A DNA stretch of 64,000 nt from Ochrobactrum sp. Marseille-Q0166 (GCF_014397025.1 NZ_JACJUO010000001.1:1288501-1352500); one strand, 5' to 3'; positions 9,244-19,040 are shown, counted from the first letter of the stretch. Program-made: numbers and translations. The notes: generated by a model not told the origin, from the letters alone.

Positions 9244-10695
9244 ATGACACGCGCAATCATGTTTCAAGGAACGGGTTCAGATGTCGGCAAAAGCGTGCTT
9301 GTTGCGGGACTTTGCCGGGTCGCACGCAATCGCGGGTTGAAAGTCCGGCCATTCAAACCGCAGAACATGTCGAACAATGCAGCCGTCAGCGATGATGGCG
9401 GAGAGATTGGGCGCGCGCAATGGCTTCAGGCTCTGGCTTGCGGCGTGCCTTCATCGGTTCATATGAACCCTGTCCTGCTGAAACCGCAAACTGACATGGG
9501 CAGTCAGATCGTTGTGCAAGGAAAAGTGCGCGGCGAAGCGCGTGGACGCTATTACCAGCAGTTAAAGCCGCAACTGATGGCGGCTGTGATGGAATCCTTC
9601 GGCATTGTCAGCGAAGGAGCCGATCTGGTGCTGATTGAAGGAGCGGGGTCGCCCGCGGAAATCAACCTGCGCGCCGGCGATATTGCCAATATGGGCTTTG
9701 CCACGCGTGCAAATGTGCCGGTGGTCTTAGTAGGTGATATTGATCGTGGTGGAGTGATTGCGTCGCTGGTCGGCACGCACACCATTTTGCACGAAGAAGA
9801 TCGCGCCATGGTGCGCGGTTTTCTGATCAACAAGTTTCGTGGTGATGTTTCGCTGTTTGATGATGGTCTGGAAGCGATTTCTCGCTTTACGGGCTGGCGT
9901 TCCTTTGGGGTCGTCCCATGGCTGAAAGCCGTATCGCGACTTCCTGCAGAAGATTCGGTTGTTCTAGAACGAGCGACGCGCGGAGATGCCAAAGCGTTGA
10001 AAGTGGCGGTTCCCATGTTGCCACGTATTTCGAATTTCGACGATCTCGATCCGCTGAAAGCAGAAAGCCAAGTTGAGGTCGTCATGGTTCCACCCGGGCA
10101 GCCATTGCCGCATGATGCTGGGCTTGTAGTTTTGCCGGGAACAAAATCGACGATTGCCGATCTGATTGCATTTCGCGAAAACGGCTGGGAGCGCGATTTG
10201 CAGCTTCATGTGCGGCGCGGCGGGCATGTACTTGGTATTTGTGGCGGGTTCCAAATGCTTGGCAATCGGATAAGTGATCCTGATGGCATTGAGGGGCAGG
10301 TGCGCGACATTGAAGGGTTGAGACTGCTTGACGTTGAAACGGTCATGGAACCGGAGAAAGTCGTGCGGAATGTTGTGGCTAGCTCAGAGCTTCATAATGC
10401 CTCGCTTGATGGCTATGAGATTCATATTGGGCGCACCAGTGGCCCGGATGCTTGCCGCGCCTTTTCGCTGATCGGCGATCACTATGACGGCGCTGTTTCA
10501 GTGAATGGCCGTATTACGGGGACTTATCTGCACGGCGTTTTTGCGTCAGATGAATTCCGGCGGCATTTTCTGGCAAGCCTTGGAGTGAGCAGTTCTGGTG
10601 AAAACTATCGTGCTAGTATTGAGGCGGCGCTTGATGAACTCGCTGAAGGTTTGGAAAACTGTCTGGATATTGATGGTTTGTTCGCCCTTGTTTAA
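9244..10695 (+). CDS. cobQ: Adenosylcobyric acid synthase (glutamine-hydrolysing)
   Basis: The 483-residue enzyme amidates the b, d, e and g side chains of adenosylcobyrinate a,c-diamide, using glutamine and ATP. The N-terminal dethiobiotin-synthetase-like P-loop is GTGSDVGKS (residues 9-17), followed by KPQNMSNNA typical of CobQ. The C-terminal amidotransferase half has nucleophile Cys333 (GICGGFQ) and His430 (YLHGVF). It is divergent from the acyl-CoA dehydrogenase gene across a 184-bp spacer. No cobalamin riboswitch is seen in that spacer, unlike the operon starting at 11956. Confidence 0.95.
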   Translation: MTRAIMFQGTGSDVGKSVLVAGLCRVARNRGLKVRPFKPQNMSNNAAVSDDGGEIGRAQWLQALACGVPSSVHMNPVLLKPQTDMGSQIVVQGKVRGEARGRYYQQLKPQLMAAVMESFGIVSEGADLVLIEGAGSPAEINLRAGDIANMGFATRANVPVVLVGDIDRGGVIASLVGTHTILHEEDRAMVRGFLINKFRGDVSLFDDGLEAISRFTGWRSFGVVPWLKAVSRLPAEDSVVLERATRGDAKALKVAVPMLPRISNFDDLDPLKAESQVEVVMVPPGQPLPHDAGLVVLPGTKSTIADLIAFRENGWERDLQLHVRRGGHVLGICGGFQMLGNRISDPDGIEGQVRDIEGLRLLDVETVMEPEKVVRNVVASSELHNASLDGYEIHIGRTSGPDACRAFSLIGDHYDGAVSVNGRITGTYLHGVFASDEFRRHFLASLGVSSSGENYRASIEAALDELAEGLENCLDIDGLFALV

Positions 10696-10885
10696 CGGCA
10701 GTTTTCAATTTCTTTCATTTTTATAATATTTTTAAAATTACTTACAATAAATTGCTATGTAATTTTTATTATTTTATAATTTAAGTATAGATGCCTATTT
10801 TTTTCCTAATTAAAGACAACTTTTGAACTATATTTTTTAGTCAATTCACCGCGGATTTTATTATTTATATTTCCATAGGTGTTTT
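10696..10885. other. Strongly AT-rich intergenic stretch
   Basis: About 190 bp between cobQ and the PAP2 gene is dominated by A/T homopolymeric runs, in sharp contrast with the coding regions on either side. No ORF or hairpin-plus-T-run stands out. It presumably contains the PAP2 promoter. Confidence 0.5.
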
Positions 10886-11647
10886 ATGCGTATTGCGGCA
10901 TCGCCTGGCCCTGGTTTCGAATATTACTCCCTTCGTTGGGAGCGAAATTTTTTATATCTGTTCATTGTTGCCAGTGGCTTTTTTATTCTTTTCCCGCAAG
11001 TTGATCTCGCGGTATCGCGGCATCTCTTTGCGTCCGGTGTGTTTCCTGCATCTCAACACCCTTACTGGATCGCTCTGAGGGAATTTCATCGGCTCAGCGT
11101 ATGGTATATTCTTGGGTTGTTGGTGGTGCTTTTGATGCTTTATATGCTTTGGCACCAGCCTCTAGTTCGTATAGCGCCGCACAAGCTTCTTTTTATCACA
11201 CTGACCTTCGCGCTGGGGCCGGGGTTACTCGTTCAGACTGTTAACCTTATCATCGGTCGGGCGAGGCCGAGAAATCTGATCGAATTTGGTGGTCTGATGG
11301 ATTTTACGCCAGCATGGCAACTCGCAGGCATGTGTCGGCATAGTTGTTCGTTTCCCTCTGGAGAGGCCGCGTCGGCTGCGGCAATGCTTCCATTGTTGAT
11401 CCTTTTGCCAGCCCGCTATCGCGCAGGTGTGGCGGCAGTATTTGTGCCGTTACTGGTGCTTATCTCGTTCAATCGGGTTTTTATGGGCGCTCATTTTCTA
11501 TCCGACATTGTCATTGCATGGACATTGATTCTCGGCGTGATGCTTTGGCTGTGGCCGAGAATTTTGCGTAATGCTGATACGATTGATCAATGGGTGAGAA
11601 ATAAGGGCGCAGGGCTGCGCCGGCGGCTTTACGCCAAGGCTGATTGA
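10886..11647 (+). CDS. PAP2-family membrane phosphatase (LpxE/LpxF-like)
   Basis: The 253-residue protein has five or six membrane segments and the PAP2 catalytic motifs. These are a degenerate first motif ending GRARPRN (about residues 129-135), a second motif reading CSFPSGEA (about 153-160) and a third, R-x5-H-x3-D (RVFMGAHFLSD). The second motif has Glu where classical PAP2 enzymes have His (PSGH). This variant is, to my recollection, seen in lipid A phosphatases of the LpxE/LpxF type. It probably removes a phosphate from a lipid at the periplasmic face. It separates cobQ from the riboswitch operon and has no obvious link to cobalamin. Confidence 0.75.
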   Translation: MRIAASPGPGFEYYSLRWERNFLYLFIVASGFFILFPQVDLAVSRHLFASGVFPASQHPYWIALREFHRLSVWYILGLLVVLLMLYMLWHQPLVRIAPHKLLFITLTFALGPGLLVQTVNLIIGRARPRNLIEFGGLMDFTPAWQLAGMCRHSCSFPSGEAASAAAMLPLLILLPARYRAGVAAVFVPLLVLISFNRVFMGAHFLSDIVIAWTLILGVMLWLWPRILRNADTIDQWVRNKGAGLRRRLYAKAD

Positions 11648-11683
11648 CGCCGCATTGGCGAAAGCCTAGTGTCGATTTACACA

Positions 11684-11892
11684 ACAGGTTTTCCCGGGAC
11701 GAATCCCGGCGATACAAAAAGGGAATGCGACGGACGGACCCAATCCGGGCGTCTTTATCGCAGCCGACCCCGCGACTGTAGAGCGGAGAGGGATGATGCA
11801 AGCCGGTTAACCGGCAGCCACTGGAAGCGGAAAGTTTCTGGGAAGGCGGCTTCAAACCCTACGACCCGTGAGCCAGGAGACCTGCCTGTTGC
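11684..11892 (+). ncRNA. Cobalamin (B12) riboswitch
   Basis: The conserved cobalamin-aptamer blocks occur in order: ACAGG pairing with the closing CCTGT, AAAGGGAAT, GGACCCAATCC, CGACCCCGCGACTGTA, the B12 box AGCCACTGG at 11815-11823, GGGAAGGCGGC, and GACCCGTGAGCCAGGAGACC. It lies just upstream of cbtB, whose GGAGG ribosome site at 11946-11950 is within reach of downstream hairpins such as GGACA/TGTCC (11898-11910). Binding of adenosylcobalamin should shut off cbtB-cbtA-cobP-cobW-cobN-cobO, most likely at translation initiation, because no clear terminator T-run is seen. Confidence 0.93.
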
Positions 11893-11955
11893 GTGAAGGA
11901 CATTTTGTCCGCACCCGATGGGAGGTTTTTCCCTGCTGCCTGCACGGAGGTTGTC

Positions 11956-12144
11956 ATGGCTGCGCGTACCCAAAATTCTATTCCCAACACATTAGCTCTG
12001 CCACTCGCAACGCGTCTTGGCACCGCTGTCGTTTCGCTGCTCCTTGGTGCGTTTCTGATTTACGGCGTTGGTCTCGCCCATTCCGATACGCTGCACGATT
12101 CAGCGCACGACACGCGCCATTCATATGGGTTTCCCTGCCACTAA
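11956..12144 (+). CDS. cbtB: Cobalt transporter accessory subunit CbtB
   Basis: This 62-residue protein has one membrane helix (about residues 22-42). Its C-terminal metal-binding tail is rich in His (H..LHDSAHDTRH..GFPCH), the CbtB signature. Start 11956 has GGAGG six bases upstream; a longer in-frame GTG start would read into the riboswitch tail. CbtA/CbtB are predicted secondary cobalt transporters in B12-regulated loci. It is the first gene after the cobalamin riboswitch and is followed 83 bp later by cbtA. Confidence 0.88.
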   Translation: MAARTQNSIPNTLALPLATRLGTAVVSLLLGAFLIYGVGLAHSDTLHDSAHDTRHSYGFPCH

Positions 12145-12227
12145 GCCGTTTGGCTTTTAGAAACAGGAAATGAGCGTCGCTTGATGGTGGACGGCCATCG
12201 GAGCGAAATTGCTGTTGAGGGAATGAA

Positions 12228-12950
12228 ATGTTGATCCGATATTTGTTGGCTACGCTTGCTGCGGGCCTTTTGGCAGGGCTTCTGGTCACGCCTGCTATGT
12301 ATTTAAAAACTGTTCCGCTGATCATTCAGGCGGAAACTTATGAAGACGCTGGTGGTGGTCATAGCCATGGTGATGCCGAAGTGGCTGCACCGCACGATCA
12401 TGCCGCGGCGGAAGCCAGTGAAAGTGAAGAAGAGGCCGGGGCAGAACTGCCGTTTGGTCGTTTCGGCAATACATTGCTTGCCAATCTCGTAGCCGGTGCA
12501 GGGTTTGCTCTTCTTTTGGGTGGCGTTGCGCTTTTTCTCGGCCGGCGAATTACGCCGCAGAACGGTATTCTCTGGGGTATGGCCGGTTTCTTTGCAGTCG
12601 CTTTCCTGCCAGCTCTGGGGCTTTCGCCGGAGCTGCCTGCAATGCCTGCCGCCGATCTTGCGCAACGTCAGCTTTGGTGGCTTTCGACCGTGGTGTTGAG
12701 CGGTGTCGGCATTTATCTGATGGTTTTGCGTGGTGAGATCGTTTCCAAAATTCTCGGACTTGTGCTCATTATTGCACCGCATCTTTATGGTGCGCCGCAT
12801 CCTGAAGACATTACATCGCCAATCCCGTCGCTGCTTGCTTCGCAATATGCTGTCGCATCGCTTGCAACAAATCTGTTCATGTGGGCCTTGATCGGTCTTG
12901 CGCTGGGCTGGTTCATTCAGGCTTATGCAAAGTCGGAAATCGAAGGCTGA
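12228..12950 (+). CDS. cbtA: Cobalt transporter subunit CbtA
   Basis: This 240-residue membrane protein has five or six hydrophobic segments. A His/Asp/Glu-rich loop (about residues 40-65, with HSHGD and PHDH) probably binds cobalt. It is the predicted membrane component of the CbtAB uptake system, placed under the cobalamin riboswitch so that cobalt import follows corrinoid demand. GAGGG precedes the ATG. cobP follows after 5 bp, indicating one transcript. Confidence 0.88.
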   Translation: MLIRYLLATLAAGLLAGLLVTPAMYLKTVPLIIQAETYEDAGGGHSHGDAEVAAPHDHAAAEASESEEEAGAELPFGRFGNTLLANLVAGAGFALLLGGVALFLGRRITPQNGILWGMAGFFAVAFLPALGLSPELPAMPAADLAQRQLWWLSTVVLSGVGIYLMVLRGEIVSKILGLVLIIAPHLYGAPHPEDITSPIPSLLASQYAVASLATNLFMWALIGLALGWFIQAYAKSEIEG

Positions 12951-12955
12951 TAAGC

Positions 12956-13501
12956 ATGGCTCCGCCCCGAAATGAAAATGCAAAAATCACGTTCGTTCTT
13001 GGCGGAGCCCGTTCTGGTAAATCGTCTTATGCAGAAAAACTGGTTGAAGGCACATCGAAAGATCTAGGACTTCAACCAGTCTATCTCGCTACAGGGCGCG
13101 CATTCGACGAGGAAATGGAAAGTCGTATTTCCATTCACCGCGACCGTCGTGGCGGCGAATGGCAGACGGTGGAAGAACCACTCGACCTTGTTGGGGCGCT
13201 TGAAAAACACGCAGGTAGTGACCGTTTTGTGCTGGTCGATTGCCTGACGCTATGGATCACCAATCTGATGATGGCAGAGCAGAATATCGCTGCTGAAACT
13301 GAGACACTGGTAACAGCATTGCCTAGGCTTTCAGGTCCGGTTGTATTCGTTTCCAACGAAGTTGGGCTAGGCATTGTGCCGGAAAACCGGATGGCGCGGG
13401 ATTTTCGCGATCATGCCGGTTTTTTGCATCAGGCGGTCGCATCAGTAGCGGATGAAGTTTATTTCATGGCGGCAGGTCTGCCGCTCAAAATGAAGGGATA
13501 A
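12956..13501 (+). CDS. cobP: Adenosylcobinamide kinase / adenosylcobinamide-phosphate guanylyltransferase
   Basis: The 181-residue bifunctional enzyme phosphorylates adenosylcobinamide and attaches GMP, preparing it for the nucleotide loop. The P-loop GGARSGKS sits at residues 16-23, and a [12 protein letters not shown] segment and [13 protein letters not shown] follow as in CobP/CobU. The start at 12956 gives the normal family length and follows cbtA by 5 bp; longer in-frame starts overlap cbtA. It lies inside the riboswitch operon, with cobW 4 bp downstream. Confidence 0.92.
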   Translation: MAPPRNENAKITFVLGGARSGKSSYAEKLVEGTSKDLGLQPVYLATGRAFDEEMESRISIHRDRRGGEWQTVEEPLDLVGALEKHAGSDRFVLVDCLTLWITNLMMAEQNIAAETETLVTALPRLSGPVVFVSNEVGLGIVPENRMARDFRDHAGFLHQAVASVADEVYFMAAGLPLKMKG

Positions 13502-13505
13502 TTCG

Positions 13506-14558
13506 ATGCAGGGACAAAAGATTCCAGCAACTGTAATCACCGGCTTCTTAGGTTCCGGAAAGACAACGATGATCCGCAATCTGCTGGAAAACGCCAATGG
13601 CAAGCGCATCGCACTCATCATCAATGAGTTTGGCGATCTGGGCGTCGATGGTGGAATTCTGAAAGGCTGTGGTATTGAAAGCTGCCGTGAGGAAGACGTG
13701 ATCGAACTCAACAATGGTTGCATCTGTTGCACTGTTGCTGATGATTTCATTCCGACCATGACCAAACTTCTCGACCGCGCAGACCGCCCAGATCATATCG
13801 TTATCGAAACCTCCGGTCTGGCGCTGCCACAGCCGCTGGTCGCAGCTTTCAACTGGCCTGAAATCAAGACGCAGGTAACAGTCGATGGCGTTGTGACGGT
13901 TATCGATGCCGCTGCCGTTGCTGAAGGTCGTTTTGCGGATGATCACGATAAGGTGGATGCGCAGCGCGCGGCGGACGATTCCCTTGATCATGAAAGCCCT
14001 TTAGAGGAACTTTTTGAGGATCAGATTCATGCGGCTGACCTTATCGTTTTGAACAAGGCCGATCTGGTTGATCCGTCGAAACTCGACAGCGTGAAGGCCG
14101 ATGTGGCTGAGCGCTCAACACGACGCGTCAACATGGTGCCCGCAAGCTTCGGCAAGCTTGGTGCGGATGTTCTGCTCGGTCTTGGTGTAGGTACGGAAGA
14201 CGATATTGCCAATCGCAAGTCGCATCATGAAATCCATCATGCTGATGGCCATGAGCATGATCACGATGAGTTCGAAAGCTTTGTTGTTGAAGCCGGATCG
14301 GTTGCTGATCCTAAGGCATTTACCGAGAAGCTCAAGGCTGTGATTGCGGAGCACGATGTACTGCGCCTCAAGGGTTTTGTGGATGTGCCGGGAAAGCCGA
14401 TGCGTCTGGTGGTGCAGGCTGTTGGTCCACGTATTGAGCATTATTTCGACCGCCCGTGGGGCAAGGATGAAGTGCGCAATACGCGTCTTGTCGTTATTGG
14501 TCTTCATGAGATCGATGAACAGGCAATCACCAAAGCCGTGAAAGACGCCGTTTCGTAA
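13506..14558 (+). CDS. cobW: CobW-family metal-chaperone GTPase
   Basis: The 350-residue G3E GTPase has P-loop GFLGSGKTT (residues 13-21), the CxCC metal site (Cys72-Ile-Cys74-Cys75), an NKAD nucleotide-specificity motif and a His-rich linker (about 239-254). A CobW C-terminal domain follows. It is thought to deliver Co2+ to the cobaltochelatase; adjacency to cobN fits. The stop codon overlaps the cobN start by one base (TAATG), implying translational coupling. Expression should be switched by the upstream riboswitch. Confidence 0.93.
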   Translation: MQGQKIPATVITGFLGSGKTTMIRNLLENANGKRIALIINEFGDLGVDGGILKGCGIESCREEDVIELNNGCICCTVADDFIPTMTKLLDRADRPDHIVIETSGLALPQPLVAAFNWPEIKTQVTVDGVVTVIDAAAVAEGRFADDHDKVDAQRAADDSLDHESPLEELFEDQIHAADLIVLNKADLVDPSKLDSVKADVAERSTRRVNMVPASFGKLGADVLLGLGVGTEDDIANRKSHHEIHHADGHEHDHDEFESFVVEAGSVADPKAFTEKLKAVIAEHDVLRLKGFVDVPGKPMRLVVQAVGPRIEHYFDRPWGKDEVRNTRLVVIGLHEIDEQAITKAVKDAVS

Positions 14559-17500
14559 TGCACTTATTGCTTGCCCAGAAAGGAACGATAAGCGACGGCA
14601 ATGAGGCCGTCGATCTCGGCCAGACGCCGGGTGATATAGTGTTCCTTTCCGCTGCCGATACGGAGCTGGCCAGTCTCTCACAGGCCTATAAGCTTGTGGA
14701 AGAAGGACCAAGTCTCCGGCTCGCTAATTTTCTGAGCCTTACACATCCTATGTCGGTTGACGCTTATATTGAGCGTACGGCACAGCATGCGAAGCTTATT
14801 GTGGTGAGGATTATCGGTGGCGAGACCTATTGGCCTTATGGGCTTGAGGCGCTTCATGCCTGTGCAGTTTCGCACGGCATAAAGATTGCTGTGCTTCCGG
14901 GTGATGATAAGCCCGATTATGGACTTGAACGCTTTTCGACCGTTTCTGCTCAGGAGCGAGACGCATTGTGGCAATATCTGATCGAGGGCGGGGCTGCCAA
15001 TACGTCCCGCTTTCTCGATTATTGTTGTGCACTAATTGATGAAAGCGATAAGCCGGAAGAGGCGGCACCGCTTCTGAAAGCTGGGCTGTGGTGGCCGAAT
15101 ATGGCGACGCCAGCTCTCGATCTGATTCGCCAAAAATGGCAGGACGCTGATGCGCCTGTTGCAACAATCATTTTTTATCGTGCGCTGGTGCAAAGTGGGC
15201 AGACACAGCCGGTTGAAGCACTCGTTAATGCATTGCTGGCCAAAGGCTTGAATCCGCTTCCGATCTTTGTTTCCAGCCTCAAGGATCGGCTTTCAGCAGC
15301 GGTTGTCGATGGCGTGTTTGAAGATTGCCAGCCTGATATTGTGCTCAATGCGACCGGCTTTGCGATTTCGTCGCCGGGTGCGGAGCGCAAGCCGACCGTG
15401 CTGGATAAGCGCGGCAATATGGTTTTGCAGGTGATCTTTTCCGGTACGCCAAAAGCCACATGGCAGGCATCGCAGCAAGGGTTGCTGGCACGCGATCTTG
15501 CAATGAATGTGGCGCTGCCGGAAGTGGATGGTCGTGTACTGTCGCGTGCAGTGTCGTTTAAATCGGCAAAGCAATTCGATAGCGCTGTTGAAGCCAATAT
15601 CGTCACCCATGAACCGGATGCCGGTCGTGTGGATTTTGTTGCTGAACTGGCGGCAAACTGGGTGCGTCTTAAGCGCAAAGCGCGGCAAGAACGCCGCGTG
15701 GCTCTGATCCTTGCCAATTATCCCAACCGAGACGGCAGGCTGGGTAATGGCGTTGGGCTCGATACGCCAGCCGGAACGGTGGAAGTGCTGCGGGCCATGG
15801 CGGGTGAGGGGTATAGGGTTGGTGATGTGCCGGCCAATAGCGACGCTTTCATGCAGCTTTTGATGGCTGGCCCAACCAATGCCGCTCGTGATGGACGTGT
15901 GATCCGCGAGGTCATTTCTCTCCATCAATACAAGGCCTTCTTTGCAAAGCTTCCGAAAGCGATTCAGGAGGAAATTGAAACCCGCTGGGGAGATCCCGAG
16001 AACGACCCGTTTTTTCATAAGAAGCTTGAGGGTTTTGCGCTGCCGCTGATGCGCTTTGGCGAAACAATTGCCGGTATTCAGCCAGCGCGCGGTTATAATA
16101 TAGATCCGAAAGAAACCTATCACTCGCCCGATCTGGTGCCGCCGCATGGCTATATCGCGTTTTATGCTTATCTGCGTGACGTAGCGAAGATCGATGTCAT
16201 TGTGCATATGGGCAAACACGGCAATCTGGAATGGCTACCCGGTAAAGCCTTGGCGCTGTCGGAAAATTGCTATCCAGAAGCGGTCTTTGGACCCACGCCG
16301 CATGTATATCCGTTTATCGTGAATGATCCGGGTGAAGGTACGCAGGCGAAGCGTCGTGCGGGTGCTGTAATCATCGATCATCTCACACCGCCATTAACGC
16401 GCGCCGAAAGCTATGGTCCGCTCAAGGATCTGGAAGCACTGGTCGATGAATATTACGAGGCATCGGGCGTCGATCCGCGTCGCTTGTTGCGACTTAAGGC
16501 ACAGATACTTGATCTCGTGCGTGATATTGGTCTCGACCGCGATGCAGGCATTCACGACCATGACGATGAAGACATGGCGTTGCAAAAGCTCGACGCTTAT
16601 CTCTGTGATCTCAAGGAAATGCAGATCCGAGACGGGCTGCATATTTTTGGCCTCGCGCCGAGAGGCCGTTTGCTCACCGACTTGCTGGTCGCACTTGCCC
16701 GCGTGCCGCGCGGCATTCCTGTTGCGCTGGGTGGGTTGCCGGGCGAGCAAAGCCTGCAACGTGCCATTGCCATGGATGCGGGACTTGGTGAAGAATTTGA
16801 TCCACTCGATTGTTCGATGGCTGATCCGTGGGTTGGGGCGAAGCCTCAATTGCTCTTGGCTGCAAGTCCTGCAAGCTGGCGTATTGCTGGTGATACGGTT
16901 GAGCGTATCGAATTGCTCGCGGCTCAGTTTGTCGAGGGCGAAGTCGAGTGTCCGGAAAATTGGACGCAAACCAACGCCGTATTGCAGTCGATCAACGAAC
17001 ATTTACGCCCTCAGGTGACATCCTGCGGGCCTTCGGAGATAGAAGGTTTTCTGTCAGCTATTTCAGGGCATTTTGTGCCGCCGGGACCGTCGGGTGCGCC
17101 GACGCGTGGACGCCCAGATGTTTTGCCGACCGGACGCAACTTCTTTTCAACCGACAGCCGTGCGGTGCCGACACCTGCCGCATGGGAGCTTGGTCGGAAA
17201 TCAGCTGAAATGCTGATCACCCGTTATGCGCAGGATCATGGCGAATGGCCGACCTCGTTTGGTTTGACCGCATGGGGAACGTCCAACATGCGCACGGGCG
17301 GTGATGATATTGCGCAGGCCTTGGCGTTGATTGGCGTGAAACCTCTTTGGGATATGGCTTCGCGCCGTGTCACTGGCTACGAGATCGTACCTTTGCCAAA
17401 GCTTGGACGTCCGCGGGTTGATGTGACGTTACGTATTTCCGGCTTTTTTCGCGATGCTTTCCCTGAACAGATTGCATTGTTTGACAAGGCCGTTCGTGCT

Positions 17501-18325
17501 GTGGGCGCTCTTGATGAAGAGGCGGAAGACAATCCGATTGCTGCACGCATCAAAACAGAGCAGGCTCGGCTGATCGCAAGCGGTGCCGATGAAAAGACTG
17601 CCGAACGTCGTGCAGGCTATCGCGTGTTTGGTTCAAAACCCGGTGCCTATGGCGCTGGCTTGCAGGCATTGATTGATGAAAATGGCTGGGCGGGGCGCAA
17701 TGATCTGGCGGAAGCCTGGCTCGTCTGGGGTGGTTATGCTTATGGCGCAGGCGATGAAGGGCAGGCAGAGCGTGGGCTTCTTGAAGAGCGGCTGCGTTCT
17801 GTGCAAGCTGTTGTGCAAAATCAGGATAACCGTGAGCACGATCTGCTCGACAGCGATGATTACTACCAGTTTGAAGGCGGGATGGCGGCGACTGTTGAGA
17901 ATCTGACTGGCACGATGCCGACCGTTTATCACAATGATCATTCAAGGCCTGAGAAGCCGGTCATCCGCACGCTGGAAGAAGAGCTGGCACGTGTCGTGCG
18001 TGGTCGCGCAGCTAATCCCAAGTGGATTGCTGGTGTTATGCGCCATGGCTACAAGGGCGCTGCGGAAATTGCAGCCACCGTTGATTATCTTTTTGCTTTT
18101 GCAGCAACGACTGGAAAAGTTGGCAATCATCACTTTGAGACGGTCTATCAGGCCTATATCGCTGATAGAGCGGTACATGATTTCATGCTTGATAAGAATC
18201 CGGCTGCGTTGAGTGAAACTGCTTCAAAGCTTAACGACGCAATTGATCGGGGCTTCTGGGTACCCCGTTCCAATTCAGCACGGTTTGAGCTGGCACACCT
18301 TATGAATTTGAATCCGGGCACTTGA
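14558..18325 (+). CDS. cobN: Cobaltochelatase large subunit CobN
   Basis: At 1255 residues this is the normal CobN size. It is the ATP-dependent cobalt-inserting subunit that acts on hydrogenobyrinate a,c-diamide with the AAA+ partners CobS and CobT, which are not in the window. It belongs to the CobN/BchH family and is uninterrupted throughout. The middle contains the family-typical HMGKHGNLEWLPGK stretch (about residue 550). The one-base overlap with cobW, and cobO 57 bp downstream, place it in the riboswitch operon. Long antisense ORFs inside it are shadows of its codon bias. Confidence 0.96.
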   Translation: MHLLLAQKGTISDGNEAVDLGQTPGDIVFLSAADTELASLSQAYKLVEEGPSLRLANFLSLTHPMSVDAYIERTAQHAKLIVVRIIGGETYWPYGLEALHACAVSHGIKIAVLPGDDKPDYGLERFSTVSAQERDALWQYLIEGGAANTSRFLDYCCALIDESDKPEEAAPLLKAGLWWPNMATPALDLIRQKWQDADAPVATIIFYRALVQSGQTQPVEALVNALLAKGLNPLPIFVSSLKDRLSAAVVDGVFEDCQPDIVLNATGFAISSPGAERKPTVLDKRGNMVLQVIFSGTPKATWQASQQGLLARDLAMNVALPEVDGRVLSRAVSFKSAKQFDSAVEANIVTHEPDAGRVDFVAELAANWVRLKRKARQERRVALILANYPNRDGRLGNGVGLDTPAGTVEVLRAMAGEGYRVGDVPANSDAFMQLLMAGPTNAARDGRVIREVISLHQYKAFFAKLPKAIQEEIETRWGDPENDPFFHKKLEGFALPLMRFGETIAGIQPARGYNIDPKETYHSPDLVPPHGYIAFYAYLRDVAKIDVIVHMGKHGNLEWLPGKALALSENCYPEAVFGPTPHVYPFIVNDPGEGTQAKRRAGAVIIDHLTPPLTRAESYGPLKDLEALVDEYYEASGVDPRRLLRLKAQILDLVRDIGLDRDAGIHDHDDEDMALQKLDAYLCDLKEMQIRDGLHIFGLAPRGRLLTDLLVALARVPRGIPVALGGLPGEQSLQRAIAMDAGLGEEFDPLDCSMADPWVGAKPQLLLAASPASWRIAGDTVERIELLAAQFVEGEVECPENWTQTNAVLQSINEHLRPQVTSCGPSEIEGFLSAISGHFVPPGPSGAPTRGRPDVLPTGRNFFSTDSRAVPTPAAWELGRKSAEMLITRYAQDHGEWPTSFGLTAWGTSNMRTGGDDIAQALALIGVKPLWDMASRRVTGYEIVPLPKLGRPRVDVTLRISGFFRDAFPEQIALFDKAVRAVGALDEEAEDNPIAARIKTEQARLIASGADEKTAERRAGYRVFGSKPGAYGAGLQALIDENGWAGRNDLAEAWLVWGGYAYGAGDEGQAERGLLEERLRSVQAVVQNQDNREHDLLDSDDYYQFEGGMAATVENLTGTMPTVYHNDHSRPEKPVIRTLEEELARVVRGRAANPKWIAGVMRHGYKGAAEIAATVDYLFAFAATTGKVGNHHFETVYQAYIADRAVHDFMLDKNPAALSETASKLNDAIDRGFWVPRSNSARFELAHLMNLNPGT

Positions 18326-18327
18326 TC

Positions 18328-18362
18328 CTGAAAAGTTGCAGACTTTTCGGATAAGATCATAC
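18328..18362. repeat. Short palindromic intergenic repeat between cobN and cobO
   Basis: GAAAAGT (18330-18336) and ACTTTTC (18342-18348) form a 7-bp hairpin flanked by GATC-containing arms. The sequence resembles short interspersed palindromes found in Brucella/Ochrobactrum intergenic regions (from memory, not checked). It may tune cobN/cobO message stability; it lacks a T-run, so it is not a good terminator. Confidence 0.45.
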
Positions 18363-18382
18363 GCCAAAAATGGAGGCATTAA

Positions 18383-19021
18383 ATGGCTGAGAAATCTGCA
18401 AAACTTCTTTCGATGACGGAAGAGGAATTAAATGCCCGTCATGCGGATAAGATGCGCAAGAAGAAAGCGGCGCGCGACAAGATTCAAGCCACCAAGACCG
18501 ACGAAAAGGGCCTTGTGATCGTTCATACGGGTAAGGGTAAGGGCAAATCGAGCGCCGGCTTTGGTATGGTTTTTCGTGCGCTTGGTCATGGTATGAAAAT
18601 TGGCGTCGTGCAGTTTGTCAAAGGTTCGTGGGATACCGGCGAGCGCTGGGTGTTGGAAAAATTTCCCGAACAAGTCACAATCTCGGCCCTCGGGGAAGGC
18701 TTTACATGGGAAACGCAGGATCGTGCCCGCGATATCGCCATGGCACGCGACGCGTGGGAACAGGCTAAGGCGCTGATCCTTGATGAAAGTTACGACATGG
18801 TACTTTGCGATGAACTTAACATCGTGTTGCGTTATGACTATCTGCCGCTTGAAGAAGTCATTGAAGTGTTGAAAGCCAAGCCTGAGATGAAACACGTCAT
18901 CATCACGGGCCGTAATGCCAAGGACCAACTGATCGAGTTTGCCGACCTTGTGACCGAGATGGAAATGATCAAACATCCATTCCGTTCGGGTGTGAAGGCG
19001 CAAAAGGGAATCGAATTCTGA
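18383..19021 (+). CDS. cobO: Cob(I)yrinic acid a,c-diamide adenosyltransferase
   Basis: The 212-residue CobA/CobO/BtuR-type ATP:corrinoid adenosyltransferase transfers the adenosyl group of ATP to reduced corrinoid. The N-terminus is charged and helical, and the P-loop TGKGKGKSS spans residues 49-57. VLCDELN and GRNAKDQLIEFADLVTEM motifs follow, as in the family. GGAGG precedes the ATG. It is the last gene of the riboswitch operon and is convergent with the TSUP gene. Confidence 0.94.
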   Translation: MAEKSAKLLSMTEEELNARHADKMRKKKAARDKIQATKTDEKGLVIVHTGKGKGKSSAGFGMVFRALGHGMKIGVVQFVKGSWDTGERWVLEKFPEQVTISALGEGFTWETQDRARDIAMARDAWEQAKALILDESYDMVLCDELNIVLRYDYLPLEEVIEVLKAKPEMKHVIITGRNAKDQLIEFADLVTEMEMIKHPFRSGVKAQKGIEF

Positions 19022-19040
19022 TTTTCTCTAATTCAGCGCT

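Noticed and set aside
15293..16219. Long open frame antisense to cobN (about 308 codons)
   Set aside because: It lies wholly inside the well-supported cobN gene, has a composition unlike a globular protein (rich in His, Arg, Cys, Trp), has no ribosome site and shows no family motif.
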